A stretch of 64,000 nt of DNA from Plasmodium brasilianum (lineage: Eukaryota; Apicomplexa; Aconoidasida; Haemosporida; Plasmodiidae), in the NCBI RefSeq assembly GCF_023973825.1, contig NC_090114.1, positions 558,001-622,000 on the forward strand, in the 5' to 3' direction. Under the pieces are notes generated by a model. That model saw only the letters and a list, made by a program, of their open reading frames with translations. It did no database searches and was not told the origin of the DNA. Below are positions 12,170 through 24,206 of this stretch, piece after piece (the first letter of the stretch is position 1; every line of letters begins with the position of its first letter). The translations under genes were made by a program, and so were the position numbers.

Positions 12170-14455
12170 GCAATAGGGGACATGTACCTACTGCGATGTG
12201 GTTAGTCAGTTCGTTTGTACGTCAATTCACTCACTCAGCTGCAACCGACCTTTTGTGTTGTAAATATGGGATTCGTTCGCTTAACGATTTGCAGTATATT
12301 TGCGGTGTAAACGTAAATTATCTGCAACGTATATACACAAATACATGTCTGCATATACAAGTACATATAACTTCTATAGGCACTTGTTTTTTCTTCATAC
12401 ATAGCATTATGACTAATTAGGTACACACATGACGCAATTGTTTGCAAATGCATTACATCCCTTATACCATAATGTCAAAAATAAACGGTCTCTTATTAGT
12501 CCGTTCTTGAAATGTTAATTAAAAAGTAGAAACCATTTCTACGATTGATATATTGTAACTTACCATATCATCATAATTATGGAATATACATAACAAAGAG
12601 AGAAGAGCACATTTGAAGAAATGCTCTTTTAACATTTGACATATGTGCTAGGTGTCTTAACAAGTTTTCTTCCTGTCATTTTTTTTGCCCATTTTTTTTC
12701 TCTTTTTTTTTGCCCATTTTTTTTCTCTTTTTTTTTGCCCATTTTTTTCCCCTTTTTTTTTGTCCTTTTTTTATGTTTAGAAGATTTTACTATAGAGAAC
12801 TACTTCACTTGTATAAATTCCTTTTTTAGAAAAAAGAAAAAAAATTATAATTCTATATAAACAACCCGACAAGCAGTTGTTATACATTCACGAGTTCTCC
12901 TTCATGAACAATAACATGCATATACTTGCCTTTTCTCGCATCTTCACTTCTTAACGTGCTACTTATTGAACAGTTCTAAACTAGTTGATAATTTTTTTTA
13001 TTTTATTTTTTTTTTTATTTTTTTTTTTTACATTTATCTGTGCTTGCTACTGATATATGTATATGTCAACTGGACGCATTCCTTTAGTTATAATAAAAAA
13101 TGACAAAAATGATGAAGAAAATGGGAATAACCAAAAAAAAAAAAAAAAAAAAATTGCTCATTTGCCTAATCAAAATTTCTGCATAATATGACAAGAGAAC
13201 ACGCAAAATGTACATTCATAAAATTTACAATTTATACCCTTTTCCCAAAAATTAAAATTTTTATTATGTTATGCCATATATGCAATTTTTGGTTAAAAAA
13301 AAATATTCGTCATTTCTTTTTGTAAAAAATATGTTTCATCTTCACTACCACCCGTTCATTGTTACCGTCGCTGCTACTATCGTTGCTGTTATTCGTAATG
13401 ACTAATGTTCTATTTTTATTTTATTCTATTTTATTTTATATTATGTTTTTTCTTTTTTTGCTTTCGAAGAAAATATTGACAATTCTTAAACACCAAAAAA
13501 TACTTAATCTTATTTTTTTTTCAACTAAAATTTTTACGTAATTTATATCCATGTTACAACAAAAAAGTAAAAAAAAAAAAATAGTATATATATATATATA
13601 TATTATATATGTATGTATATATATTATGTATGTATGTATATATATTATATATGTATGTATATATATTAAAATAAAATAAAAAATATATATAACCCTTTCT
13701 TTTAAAAAGATATAAATAAATAATGACCTTGGCTAAATTATATTTTTATAAATTAAAAAAAAAAAATAATTTTTTCCCTGCCCCCTTTTTTTAGGTAAAA
13801 CGTGCATATATATTAAATATAATAAAATATTTTAATAAACAGGTAGTTGCTTCACATAATTCTAAGCGCATTGTACGAATGTATACAATATATAAATATA
13901 TAATATATATAATGTATATATAAGTATATACAATATGCTTTTTTTTGTTTTTTTTAAAACAGCAACTAGTTTGTGTTTGATTTTTGTATTATCACCATTA
14001 TCATTACTTGGTTAATATTTTGTTTTGTTTTATTTTGGTATATTTTATCATATTTTGTTTTACTTAGCTTTAATTTGCTATATTATGCTATATTTTGTTA
14101 TAATTTGCTATATATTTTGTTTTATTTGGCTTTATTTTACTATATTTTGCTATATTTTGCTATATTTTGCTATATTTTGCTATATTTTGTTATAATTTGC
14201 TATATTTTATTTTTTATTGTATTATTTTATTTTACGTTATTTCACCTTTTTTTTTATGTCAATACATACAAGTTTGATAAAATAGTGAAGTTAGCGAACT
14301 TGAGATTGGAAATATGTCCATATACAAATGGCTTGTAAAAATAAATAGCAAGCTAAGCTGAAAAAAGCATACAAGACAAGCACGCACGGCAGACAAAACT
14401 TTGTATGTCATTCGTGAGAAGTGTACCTTGGCAGTAATTTATCAGCTTTTCTGCT

Positions 14456-14650
14456 TTGCTATTTTGTTCTTTGTTCTTTGTTCTTTGCTTTGTGCTTTTT
14501 GCTTTTTGCTATTTGCTATTTGCTATTTGCTATTTGCTTTTTGCTATTTACTTTTTGCTTTTTGCTTTTTGCTATTTACTTTTTGCTTTTTGCTATTTGC
14601 TTTTTGCTATTTGCTTTTTGCTATTTACTTTTTGCTATTTACTTTTTGCC
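14456..14650. repeat. TTTTTGCTATTTGC-type imperfect array
   Basis: Seven- and fourteen-base alternations of TTTGCTA, TTTGCTT and TTTACTT. All three plus-strand frames stay open through it, which reflects the composition and not coding. Confidence 0.9.
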
Positions 14651-15166
14651 ATTTTTTTTTTTTTTTTTTTTGTGATAAAGTTATTTGACGATTAAGAAGC
14701 AAAGGAATATTTTTTCAAGTGATAGATTTCAAAGCAAGAAGAGATATGATGTATTTGTCTAATTAAGTTAAATGCCATTAATACAAAGGTGCACTGTGAG
14801 TAGTGAGTCTTGACTCCATATGAGAGAGGGTTTGGACCCTGCCATGATGCCCCAAGGTGTACAATATATGTGTGCATTTAGGTATACACATATGTATTTA
14901 GGTATGCATTTAGGTATGTATGCATATGTACGCATTTAGGTAGGTATGCATATGTACGCATTTAGGTATGTATGCATATGTACTCATTTAGGTATGTATG
15001 CATATGTACGCATTAATGTATGTATGTGTATATACGAAGGCGTGTATGGTTGCACGAGCATGTGTATACATAGTTAGGCATACGCCTGAACAGTGTTTCA
15101 TTTTACACGCCAGTTAGCAGAAAGCACATTTAATGACGAAAATTTAAAAATAGAACAAAAGAAATA

Positions 15167-18100
15167 ATGGAAGGTTCATTAGAAGTAATTGGAGAAGGAA
15201 ATAAGATGATTGTACTACGAACAAATGATGAAGAAAAGGGGGAAAATGTAATAAATGTAACAAATAATGGCAGTATATATATAGTAAGTAGGCTATTGGG
15301 TATTACTACTATTTATTCAGGCCTGTTATATAATGGCAATTTTGTTTTGTACACGTGTTGTGATTTACTTAAGCACATACATTTTTATAGCTATATTTTT
15401 TTAAAATATTCAGTTATAAAAATAATGAAAGAAAATGAAGCAAAAAATTTAAATATAATTTTGCAGTATTATTGGGTTAAGAAATTATGTCATGAGAAGA
15501 TTCAAATTTTTGAAGATAATTTATTAGCTAACAATAATTTTGTCGTTTTCAATTCTTATTTTACAAATTTCATAAAAAGTACATTTTATAAATACCATAA
15601 TCCATGGAAGGTGAACGAATATATTAACAAAATGAAAACATATATAATACATAATATAGACATATTTTTAACCTATTTTTTGCATAATTGGGAAAAAATA
15701 GCACAAGATTTATATGATGACATAAAAGTATTTGTTAAGTATATGAGTAAGAAAAAAAATATAGTTTATATTAAGAAATATATAGTTACATATGTAAAAA
15801 ATATAAACGTTCATGAAATAATTCGGAATATTATAATTTATTTTAATCAGTATATACATATTCTTAAGGACAAAAAAAAAAAAAAAAAAAAGATTTCTAC
15901 AAACAAGTATTTATTTGAATCGTTTTATAATAATTATAATTTTACGTATCGTAATAATTCAAAAAAAAATAATATTGGCTATGTGGAAGAAAATTTATTT
16001 TTCATTCCTCTGTACTTGTGTAGAGATCTCGAAAAGTGTGAAGGTGGTCCATTGAGCGAGTTAAAAGGGGAGGGAAAAGAGGAGAGAAAAGATGATGGAC
16101 AGAATGATGCACAGAATGATGCACAAAATGATGCACAGAATGATGCACAAAATGTTGCACAAAATGTTGGACAAAATGATGCACAGAATGATGGACAAAA
16201 TGAGGACGAGCAAAGTGGCAATACACCATTTTGCACACCCGCCAATTCGTGTATTTTGGAAGAAACAAATTCAAATAAAACGAATGAGCTTCCAAACATA
16301 TGGAGCGATAATCTTCCTTCAAATTGCACTATTGGTGAAAAAAAGAAAAAAGAATTTTCTTACAAATACATAAGTGTTGAGATAAAATTAAAATGTGGTA
16401 TGGCAGATTATTGTAACATGTTTGATAGGTATAATATGCAACAGCTTATAAAATTAAAAAATAAAAGTAGTAAATATTTGTCCTTATATGTACCAAGTAC
16501 CTTTTTTCATATGCATTATTGGGATGTTTTTACAAATTTAAATTATATTTTTTTATTTAAAAGTAACAATATTAACTTGTATATAAATAATAAAAGATAT
16601 ATAAACACGTCTCTTCACACGTTTAATCATTTTAGTAATTTTTTTTACGACTACGCTTTTCATGTGCCAAAAAATGATACTCTTATCTCGTATTTCAATT
16701 ATTTAAATGAGCAAAAAGGGAATAAAGGAATAGGAATAGGAGGATTAGGAGGAGAGAGGTACCCATATTCTGAGGATGACGATTATGTCCACATTACGGT
16801 CAAAGAAAAAGACAATATGAAGAATATTGCTTGTTCAGGCAAAATGAACATTTTGAAAAAAAAAAACCTGAACAAGCAAGGTAGAATAAAAAATTACATA
16901 CATGTTCATAATAAAAAAACCGATTTAATTATGAATAATTACACATTTTTATTGAACAAAATGCAAATGGAAAAAATGTGGAAAACAACATGGAATAAAA
17001 CTTGGAAAGGTAGGAACAATTTTTACAATATAATAGACTATTGTCAGAAGAATTATATTCTTCCAGAGCATATAAATTACGCGTACAGGAATTATATATT
17101 TAGTAATTATTTTTATTTTAAGTACATTATATTCGGTTCGTACTATGACATCAGAGATATATTTCTCTCTTTAAGAAGAGGAGATTATCGAAATTCTTTG
17201 AGGAAGATAGTCTCCTTTTTTGATTTATATAAAGCTATGTACTATACGAATATAAAATGTTTTTGTAGAAATACAGTTTATTCACTTAAAAGGCGGTACT
17301 CAGTAATTTCTGAGAATAATTTATTAACTGAAAAAATAAATTGCACATCAAGGAAGAAGGGAAATGTTTTACATAAACAAAACAACTTGGTCAACTTCAA
17401 ATATTACAGAAGGTATTATAACAACGTACGAGGGTGTTATTTTGAAAATTTTTTCCCATTTTATATGAAATATGGATATTATATTAACATGAACAGGAGA
17501 AAAAGAGTTACCTATTTTAATATGTACAATAATGTTAACACAAAACTGCTTAATGAGAAGCTTGTAAGAGTGAAGAAGCAGTATAATGAAATGTGTTACG
17601 TGTACAAAAATGTAAAGACGAAATTGAAAAATGAATATCTTACAATTATGAAAAATCAGTTTGAGATGAAAAGCAAATTATGTAAAAATTGGCTAGTAAA
17701 AATAAAAAACGAATTATTATATTTATATGACAGAAAATTGAAGACTAATTTTTACTACAATTTTTTTATAACGAATAAATTAAATTTAGTGGTGAAGGCC
17801 TATTTTCAGGTATGTAACTATTATTTAAGGGGTATTCTTAATGAAGTAAAAGTTATATATAGGGAAAAAGGCTATGAGGAGCAGGTCAACAAGAACGTAC
17901 GTTTAGTGTACTCGATGGTACTTGACTTTTTAAGGGGCAAATTCTACACTACTGGAAAAAGGAGCGGTACATGCAGTAGATATTGTAGTGTTGGCAGTGG
18001 TAGCACTAGTATGTGTTACCATAATTATTACATAAACAGCCTCCATCATAACAGAGGAAAGTGGGAGAATGTCGAATTAGTAGAAAATATTTTATGGAAC

Positions 18101-19540
18101 GTTAGAAGAAGATCAGCGCAAATGAATCCATTTGAAGGAAATGAAAATAACGAAAATTTAGTTTTGTTGTCAAGTATAATAAGAAGAGAAAAATACGTAT
18201 TCTACAAAGTGCTATATTTTCAGTGTTTTAGTGCAGGACAAATTCAAATTGTTTATTGTATGATGGAGCTTATTAAAATATTTGAGAAAATATTTTTTTT
18301 AAAAAAAAGTGAAGATATTTTTTCAAATTTTAAATATTACAACACAAGCTTGAAAAGCTTTTTTTGTGCTAACAAAAATGAGTATTTTAGAAGAAACAAA
18401 TACCTAGCACAACTTGTCGATACGAAAAGAATTAAACGTTTATCAGATTATATTTTTTTATCAAATAATATTTTTTGTGACAAAAAAAATATGAACAAGG
18501 AAGGAAAAAAGTTCAAATACAAAAGGAATAATAATATAAAATATTCTTCATTTATTTATTTACAAAATGTTCATTTCCTATTAGGCAATGAGCTATTAAT
18601 TGATGCATTAAAAATTATTAACAAGTTTACAGACGATTACTTTAGCTATCTAATAACTGAAATGAAATCAAACACAAGGAAATTATATCATATTTTATAT
18701 GATGAGGGTATTAACAATTTCAGGGAGAAGTATACTTGTAGTTCATACAAATCTAGTATGAAAAAAAAAAAAAATAGAAAGAAAAAAATGAAAGAAATTT
18801 TAAGCAAAAACACTTTAATAACAACTCATCATTTCCATTACTTAACTAGCCAAGAATTTAAGGATCATGTTAATGCCGATAGCATTACATTTCAGAAGAA
18901 GAAAAATATACATACAAAAGCTTTGCAAATTTATAAGAACATGATTTATTTTGTTTGCCGCTTTTTAATAAGCAAAACGTTTTGTGATAACAGTACAATT
19001 TTTAACATTTATTCGAGAGAGGATAATACGTATGATGGTGCAGATACTGTTGAACTGTTTAGAAAAAATCGATTCAAAATGTTAACCATCAGAAGGAGGA
19101 AGGGGAAGCAAAAGAACAAATCTGCTCCTGTTATTGCTTCTGATGCCGTGCCTACCGCCGCTTCTGTCTATTTGGGGGCTAATTTCCCAAAGGAGGGTAT
19201 CTCGACAGGCATTAATCGAATCACTCAGAAGGGGAGGGTGCACATAAATGACTGTGCTATATCCTTTTCAAAGAGATATATTTCAAGAATTAAGTTTTTG
19301 TCTTATTCCTATCCTTCTCGAGCTGTAAACTTGAAGAAAAGAAAAGTGAAATGCACTAAAAAATTGAATAAACAGTTAAAAAGAATGATGATAAATACCT
19401 ATATTCCACAGACGAATAAGAAAGTCTTTTATCGTATAAGCATCATTGACATATCTATGAAATCGCTTAAAAAGATGGACTACTGGGAGAAGCAAATGAA
19501 CGATATCATATCAGTATATGGCAGATTTTTCTCAAAATGA
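15167..19540 (+). CDS. Large conserved-type Plasmodium protein, function unknown
   Basis: Single-exon frame of 1457 aa starting at ATG 15167, preceded by an A-rich leader. Very rich in Tyr, Asn, Lys and Phe. Long stretches (for example residues 45-225, 620-720 and 790-900) look like ordered, mostly helical sequence with no low complexity, which argues for a real conserved fold. Two low-complexity inserts stand out: a Lys run near residue 240 (A-rich DNA at 15870-15892) and a tandem QNDA/QNDG tract near residues 309-345 (12-bp DNA repeat at 16093-16203). No signal peptide, no clear membrane segment and no domain I can name. The helical segments and large size would be compatible with a gamma-tubulin-complex or other scaffold protein, but I see no diagnostic motif, so no function is assigned. 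Confidence 0.9.
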   Translation: MEGSLEVIGEGNKMIVLRTNDEEKGENVINVTNNGSIYIVSRLLGITTIYSGLLYNGNFVLYTCCDLLKHIHFYSYIFLKYSVIKIMKENEAKNLNIILQYYWVKKLCHEKIQIFEDNLLANNNFVVFNSYFTNFIKSTFYKYHNPWKVNEYINKMKTYIIHNIDIFLTYFLHNWEKIAQDLYDDIKVFVKYMSKKKNIVYIKKYIVTYVKNINVHEIIRNIIIYFNQYIHILKDKKKKKKKISTNKYLFESFYNNYNFTYRNNSKKNNIGYVEENLFFIPLYLCRDLEKCEGGPLSELKGEGKEERKDDGQNDAQNDAQNDAQNDAQNVAQNVGQNDAQNDGQNEDEQSGNTPFCTPANSCILEETNSNKTNELPNIWSDNLPSNCTIGEKKKKEFSYKYISVEIKLKCGMADYCNMFDRYNMQQLIKLKNKSSKYLSLYVPSTFFHMHYWDVFTNLNYIFLFKSNNINLYINNKRYINTSLHTFNHFSNFFYDYAFHVPKNDTLISYFNYLNEQKGNKGIGIGGLGGERYPYSEDDDYVHITVKEKDNMKNIACSGKMNILKKKNLNKQGRIKNYIHVHNKKTDLIMNNYTFLLNKMQMEKMWKTTWNKTWKGRNNFYNIIDYCQKNYILPEHINYAYRNYIFSNYFYFKYIIFGSYYDIRDIFLSLRRGDYRNSLRKIVSFFDLYKAMYYTNIKCFCRNTVYSLKRRYSVISENNLLTEKINCTSRKKGNVLHKQNNLVNFKYYRRYYNNVRGCYFENFFPFYMKYGYYINMNRRKRVTYFNMYNNVNTKLLNEKLVRVKKQYNEMCYVYKNVKTKLKNEYLTIMKNQFEMKSKLCKNWLVKIKNELLYLYDRKLKTNFYYNFFITNKLNLVVKAYFQVCNYYLRGILNEVKVIYREKGYEEQVNKNVRLVYSMVLDFLRGKFYTTGKRSGTCSRYCSVGSGSTSMCYHNYYINSLHHNRGKWENVELVENILWNVRRRSAQMNPFEGNENNENLVLLSSIIRREKYVFYKVLYFQCFSAGQIQIVYCMMELIKIFEKIFFLKKSEDIFSNFKYYNTSLKSFFCANKNEYFRRNKYLAQLVDTKRIKRLSDYIFLSNNIFCDKKNMNKEGKKFKYKRNNNIKYSSFIYLQNVHFLLGNELLIDALKIINKFTDDYFSYLITEMKSNTRKLYHILYDEGINNFREKYTCSSYKSSMKKKKNRKKKMKEILSKNTLITTHHFHYLTSQEFKDHVNADSITFQKKKNIHTKALQIYKNMIYFVCRFLISKTFCDNSTIFNIYSREDNTYDGADTVELFRKNRFKMLTIRRRKGKQKNKSAPVIASDAVPTAASVYLGANFPKEGISTGINRITQKGRVHINDCAISFSKRYISRIKFLSYSYPSRAVNLKKRKVKCTKKLNKQLKRMMINTYIPQTNKKVFYRISIIDISMKSLKKMDYWEKQMNDIISVYGRFFSK

Positions 19541-20344
19541 TTTTTAAGTTTTAGTGTTTGTATTTTGTCAAACTGTTATGTTACACTTTGTAGTGTTTTA
19601 TCACACTATTATATTATATGACGCTTTATAGTATTTTATCATACCTGATATATTACACTTTTTTTTTTTTTTGCTTTGTTATTTAATTTTTTTTTCCACC
19701 TTTGTTTAGTTTATCATCCAGTGAACAAGCAGAGCTGCTTATTCGGCCCTACTTTTTTATTTGTGTTTTTATTTGTTTATGTTTTTTCCTATTTTATTTA
19801 ATATTTTTAGTAGAAACGTCCAAATTTTTTGTAACCACATCTTCCCACCTCCTTTTTTTATATTTTCAAAAACAAAGAAAAAAGAAAAAAAAAAAACCAA
19901 CTCGTATAGCATTTTAAAGACATGAACAAGCGTTTATTAGTTCATGTTTATGGCTAATTTGTGGCTTATTTAATTTTTTTGTTTTTTTTATCTTATATAT
20001 ATATATATGTCCTCCTCACTCCTATTGTTTCCATATAGCTTTAATGTAATGAACAACTGCTAATTATTTTCATGACTTGTTCATGCCCTTTTCCTAGCTA
20101 CAAATACAAAAATTATGTGTGTATTTATACATATAATACTATATTGGTGGGTAGGATAACCTTTGTTCATGGGCTTTTCCTTCTATTTGTAATAACATAC
20201 AAGTGGAGAAAGGAATATATTTTTTCCTTTTTGTGGAATATTGAAAAGGGGAAAATAAAAAGTAAGGGAAGGGTGAAGATGCTTCCATCATAGAAATGGT
20301 CAAAAATTAAGTTCGGACAATAATTAAAAAAAAAAAAAAAAAAA

Positions 20345-20548
20345 TTAAAAGTAAAGGTAAAAATAAAAATAAAAGTAAAGGTAAAAATAAAAGTAAAGGT
20401 AAAAATAAAAGTAAAAGTAAAGGTAAAAATAAAAATAAAAGTAAAGGTAAAAATAAAAATAAAAGTAAAATTAAAGGTAAAAATAAAAGTAAAGGTAAAA
20501 GTAAAAGTAAAGGTAAAAGTAAAGGTAAAAGTAAAGGTAAAAGTATAA
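20345..20548. repeat. 6-bp based AAAAGT/AAAGGT array
   Basis: Mixed copies of AAAAGT, AAAGGT and AAAAAT for about 200 bp; purine-only on the plus strand. Confidence 0.93.
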
Positions 20549-21066
20549 GAGAAAGCAAAAAATAAATACTTATGCTTAAACTTAAAACACGTTTTATCCG
20601 AACTGCCTTGTTAGCACTGTAGTATCAGTTGAAATTATTCATGCGAGACCAAAAAAAAAAAAAAAAAAGTTTAGTACTGAAAAGTAGCCCCTTTTTAAAC
20701 ATATAAAATAATGTACATATAAATGTGTACGCTACATATACATGTGCTTATTGTAAGGTGATATTGAAAACTCGTATTCAGTAACTAACTCACTGTTATA
20801 TGGCCCATATAATTTATTCCTTTTTACGTTAAATGTTATACATATGCTTGCTTTTCTTAAAAACATTTTTACAAATTATACAAAAGTATATATGATCATC
20901 CTTTTTGGGGTGGTGATGGGACAGATTTATTTTCCTACTGTTAGTACATATTAGTAATAATGTGCTAACGACAAGTATATTCACTGAAGTTTGAGTAGTG
21001 AGAAGTAATTTTTATTTATATTTTTAAGCAGCATTTTTGAAAAAAGAAGAAAAAACACAAAACGAA

Positions 21067-21390
21067 GATCAACAATAAATGATCAACAATAGATGATCAA
21101 CAATAGATGATCAACAATAGATGATCAACAATAGATGGTCAACAATAGATGATCAACAATAAATGATCAACAATAGATGATCAACAATAGATGATCAACA
21201 ATAGATGATCAACAATAGATGATCAACAATAGATGGTCAACAATAGATGATCAACAATAGATGATCAACAATAGATGATCAACAATAAATGATCAACAAT
21301 AGATGATCAACAATAGATGATCAACAATAGATGATCAACAATAGATGATCAACAATAGATGATCAACAATAAATGATCAACAATAAATGA
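21067..21390. repeat. 14-bp minisatellite (GATCAACAATAGAT)
   Basis: About 23 copies of GATCAACAATAGAT with occasional AATAAAT or GGTCAAC variants, ending about 165 bp upstream of the Med10-like start, so it lies in that gene's promoter or 5' UTR. Confidence 0.96.
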
Positions 21391-21555
21391 TTAATGTTAA
21401 CGATTAGGGTCAACGATTAAGGTCAACGATTAACGTCATTGATAATAAAGAACTAACTTCCCTTTTTCATTTAATTTATAACAATGCATAATAAGTAAAA
21501 ATAGTGTAATTAAAAAAAGTAAAACAAAAAAAAAAAAAAAAAAAAAAGCTACAGC

Positions 21556-22518
21556 ATGAGCGAGAGCAAGGGAAGAATTAAATTAAAAATAAATTTAGGC
21601 AATGATGAGGACAGTATAAATAATTATACCAGTAGTGATCCAATTTTGAAAAAAAAAAAGAAAAGCTCTACTCTTTTAAGTGATTCAGATAAAAGTAAAG
21701 AAAATTTAAAAGATGAAGATAATAATAGTTGTGGGTCAGACAAAAGATTAAAAGATAATAATTTAGAAAAAAAAATTATATCGATCATATCCAAATTAAC
21801 TAAAATAGCTTGTATATGTGAAAATAAAAAAAACAACCTGAACAGCAATAATATTAACAACAGTAATAATAACAGTATTAATAATAGTAACACTAATAGC
21901 AATAATAATAGTAACAACTATAGTAACAACTATAGTAACAATAACAATAACAATAACAATAATAGTAATAGTAATAGCAATAAGAACAATAATAGTAATA
22001 GTAATACTAATAGTGAGAGCGGGAAAATTTGCAAGAAACTCATTAAACAGATGTATAAATACGAAAAATGCCTAAATAACCTAAATAACTTCATCAATGA
22101 TAATAACAATTGCTTAGATGATATAACATTTCCTAATGGTTTAATAAAAGCTGTTGACAATTATATGAGTGCCGATGCGTGGGCTTACGAGTACTTATTG
22201 GTTGAATGTAAAAAACAGAATGACAAATACAGAAATATTATACAGAATATATCCACATTTGATAGCACGTTGAGGTACAAAATAATTAATGAAGGTGTAG
22301 GTAACAAATTAACTATGCCTATCTATGCCCCTGTTGCGGGTGATAAATTAAATTTTTTAAGTGAAGGATATAAAAATTATTACAAAAATGTGCACATACC
22401 TAAAGAGCTAGCCGAGCCTTTTTTCGAAGATGTAAAAAGAAGAAAAACGGGGGCTGGATTGGACACAGCACAGGAAGAGGAGATTAAAACATATACAACA
22501 CTTACAACGGGACGTTAA
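21556..22518 (+). CDS. Mediator subunit 10 (Med10)-like protein
   Basis: 320 aa, single exon. Layout: charged N-terminus (1-65), a helix KIISIISKLTKIACICEN (about 75-95), an Asn/Ser repeat insertion (about 95-155), then helix KICKKLIKQMYKYEKCLNNLNNFIN, the motif DDITFPNGLIKAVDNYMSAD, and helix YEYLLVECKKQNDKYRNIIQNISTFDSTLRYKI. Med10 proteins share this order: a helical heptad region, a short 'VP..LL.Y+D.G.NP' element, then 'LYT.E.LE...KKNE..+GKI..+..F...L...L'. The match is by pattern and spacing only, with a parasite-specific Asn insertion and a C-terminal extension. If correct, it is a middle-module subunit of the RNA polymerase II Mediator. Otherwise it is a nuclear coiled-coil protein of unknown role. 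Confidence 0.45.
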   Translation: MSESKGRIKLKINLGNDEDSINNYTSSDPILKKKKKSSTLLSDSDKSKENLKDEDNNSCGSDKRLKDNNLEKKIISIISKLTKIACICENKKNNLNSNNINNSNNNSINNSNTNSNNNSNNYSNNYSNNNNNNNNNSNSNSNKNNNSNSNTNSESGKICKKLIKQMYKYEKCLNNLNNFINDNNNCLDDITFPNGLIKAVDNYMSADAWAYEYLLVECKKQNDKYRNIIQNISTFDSTLRYKIINEGVGNKLTMPIYAPVAGDKLNFLSEGYKNYYKNVHIPKELAEPFFEDVKRRKTGAGLDTAQEEEIKTYTTLTTGR

Positions 22519-23283
22519 ATATTTTCCGTCTCTTTTTTTTTTTTTTTTTTTTTTTATTCTAACTGGTTAAAAAAAGACGTAATCATGGAGTGAAAAATAA
22601 GTAATCCGAAATATACATTTTTGCAAAATATAAAAAAAAGAAATTAAGGAATAAGGAGATTAGGCGTGTTACGGCTTTGATGTAATTTGGCATGTACGCC
22701 CGTTCACGCCCGTGGATATTCCCTTGTAGTTATTCATCCGCATTGCCATATTTACACTAATTTTTTTGCAACACGTATTTGCACATTTTACTTCCTTTTC
22801 CATGATAGATTTCCTGTTGCACGTGAGTTAACCCGGATGCTAACTTAATTGCTTTGCATCTTTTTCTTTTTTTGTTCAAATTGTTAAGAATCATTCATAT
22901 ATTTTTAAATCAGTGTAAATATAAAACGCATGATGCATCGAGAATTAAGCTCCTATATGTAACTATTGCAGAGAGAAACTACTTCAGCATTAGAACATCT
23001 CTTTTAATATTTTTATTTTGTTAATATATGAAGAAGAATTACACCATTACACCATTTTTAAATTAGAAAATGTAAAAGGATGAAAAATAGACACAATATG
23101 TTTTATCCGACTTATGTTTAGAGCATCTATTCTCGTTTGTTTTAGATCATTACGAGTAAATATCATGAAAAACATATATGTTATACGTTTACATAAAATT
23201 TGAAAATAATTTATATTATGCGCACAAAATGTTAATCATGAAAAAGACCTTTTTATTTTTACTTTTTATTTTTTCTTTACTTT
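22519..23283. other. 3' flank of the Med10-like gene
   Basis: No gene seen. A locally GC-richer patch at 22665-22740 (TTACGGC, ACGCCCGT repeated twice in 20 bp) stands out from the AT background without an open frame of note. Confidence 0.5.
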
Positions 23284-23607
23284 TCAAATAAAATCAGGAT
23301 GTGCTAGAAAATTTTTTTGGGTGCTGTAGGTATATACATCTATACTTATGGCAAAATAGTGGGTTGTTACGCGTGGGTATCCGATCGGAAATGCCAATGC
23401 TGCTGCACCAATGTAAACAATGCAACTGATATTACTAGCAGTGCTATGAATGATGCTACGAACTATGCTACCACTGCTACTACTTACTACGTACGTTGCT
23501 ACATGTGCTTTCGCTTTTATTTCCGTAAATACACCTACGTACCAGCCCTGTCCCTCTCTAAAGCTAATTTTTACCGAATCCACCTCTGTCAACGAGTGCA
23601 ATTGAAG
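23284..23607 (-). CDS. Candidate small protein, unknown function
   Basis: Minus-strand frame with an ATG at about 23616-23607 (MKDLQLHSLTEVDSVKISFR...) and a stop at 23284. The first 40 residues (VKISFREGQGWYVGVFTEIKAKAHVAT) look protein-like. After that the frame becomes Ser-rich and includes several GTAAGT-like donor sites, so the real gene could splice near 23475. The block is about 40% GC, clearly above its surroundings. The opposite strand is also open, as a Cys/Tyr-rich frame at 23317-23694, so the coding strand is not certain. No family recognised. Confidence 0.3.
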   Translation of the reverse strand, partial: LQLHSLTEVDSVKISFREGQGWYVGVFTEIKAKAHVATYVVSSSSGSIVRSIIHSTASNISCIVYIGAAALAFPIGYPRVTTHYFAISIDVYTYSTQKNFLAHPDFI

Positions 23608-23933
23608 ATCTTTCATTATGTACATATATATTGCACTTACATGTGTTACATATATATAAATATATATTACGCTTATAAGGAGGAAAAATTATAATAAATA
23701 ATAAGTCATGCTAATTTATCTGTATGTATAGTAGCACTTAAGTGCTCATATTTCTTTGAAATACGGATGGGTAAACATTTTTAAAAATAAAAAAATAAAC
23801 TCTTATTATTTATACTATTTTTATTTACTTTAGACAAGATTGACGAATTTTGAAAAAGATCATTCAGAATTAAAAAAAAAAAAAGGAGAACAAAAGAGAT
23901 CAATATAGAACAACAGAGAAGAAATATAAAAAA

Positions 23934-24168
23934 ATGTTCACATACAATTTTGCAATTATTATTCTTTTACTTAGTCGGATCGAACAATTTAACGGAACAT
24001 GCGGTAATAATTTACGTAATTTTTTTTTTTTTTTTCCCTCCTCTGTTTAATTTTCTTTTTTTCTCCCCTCTCCCACCAATTTACACAAAAATGATCGTGC
24101 CATTGTATAAGGGATAAAATCCTACCGCTCATAAATGAATATACATAATGGCATCATACTGATATATT

Positions 24169-24206
<38 letters not shown>

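Larger units (their letters stand above)
11634..15166. other. 3.5-kb intergenic region
   Basis: No convincing gene. It holds an 81-nt poly-A run (12084-12164), a moderately GC-rich block at 12180-12420, AT/TATG microsatellites (13580-13670), a TATATTTTGC array (14020-14230), a TTTTTGCTATTTGC array (14460-14650), a hairpin-rich GC island (14780-14870) and a 27-bp TATGCATATGTACGCATTTAGG-like array (14880-15020). Confidence 0.6.
19541..21555. other. Intergenic region with two minisatellites
   Basis: Contains an AAAAGTAAAGGT array (20345-20545) and a 14-bp array (21067-21390). A short plus-strand frame at 20093-20293 follows a T-rich CCTAG acceptor-like site and has one hydrophobic segment, but no upstream exon could be matched, so it is not called. 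Confidence 0.6.

Noticed and set aside
13973..14695. Several Phe/Leu/Tyr-rich frames that look like membrane proteins
   Set aside because: T-rich simple repeats (TATATTTTGC, TTTGCTATTTGC) open in all plus-strand frames.
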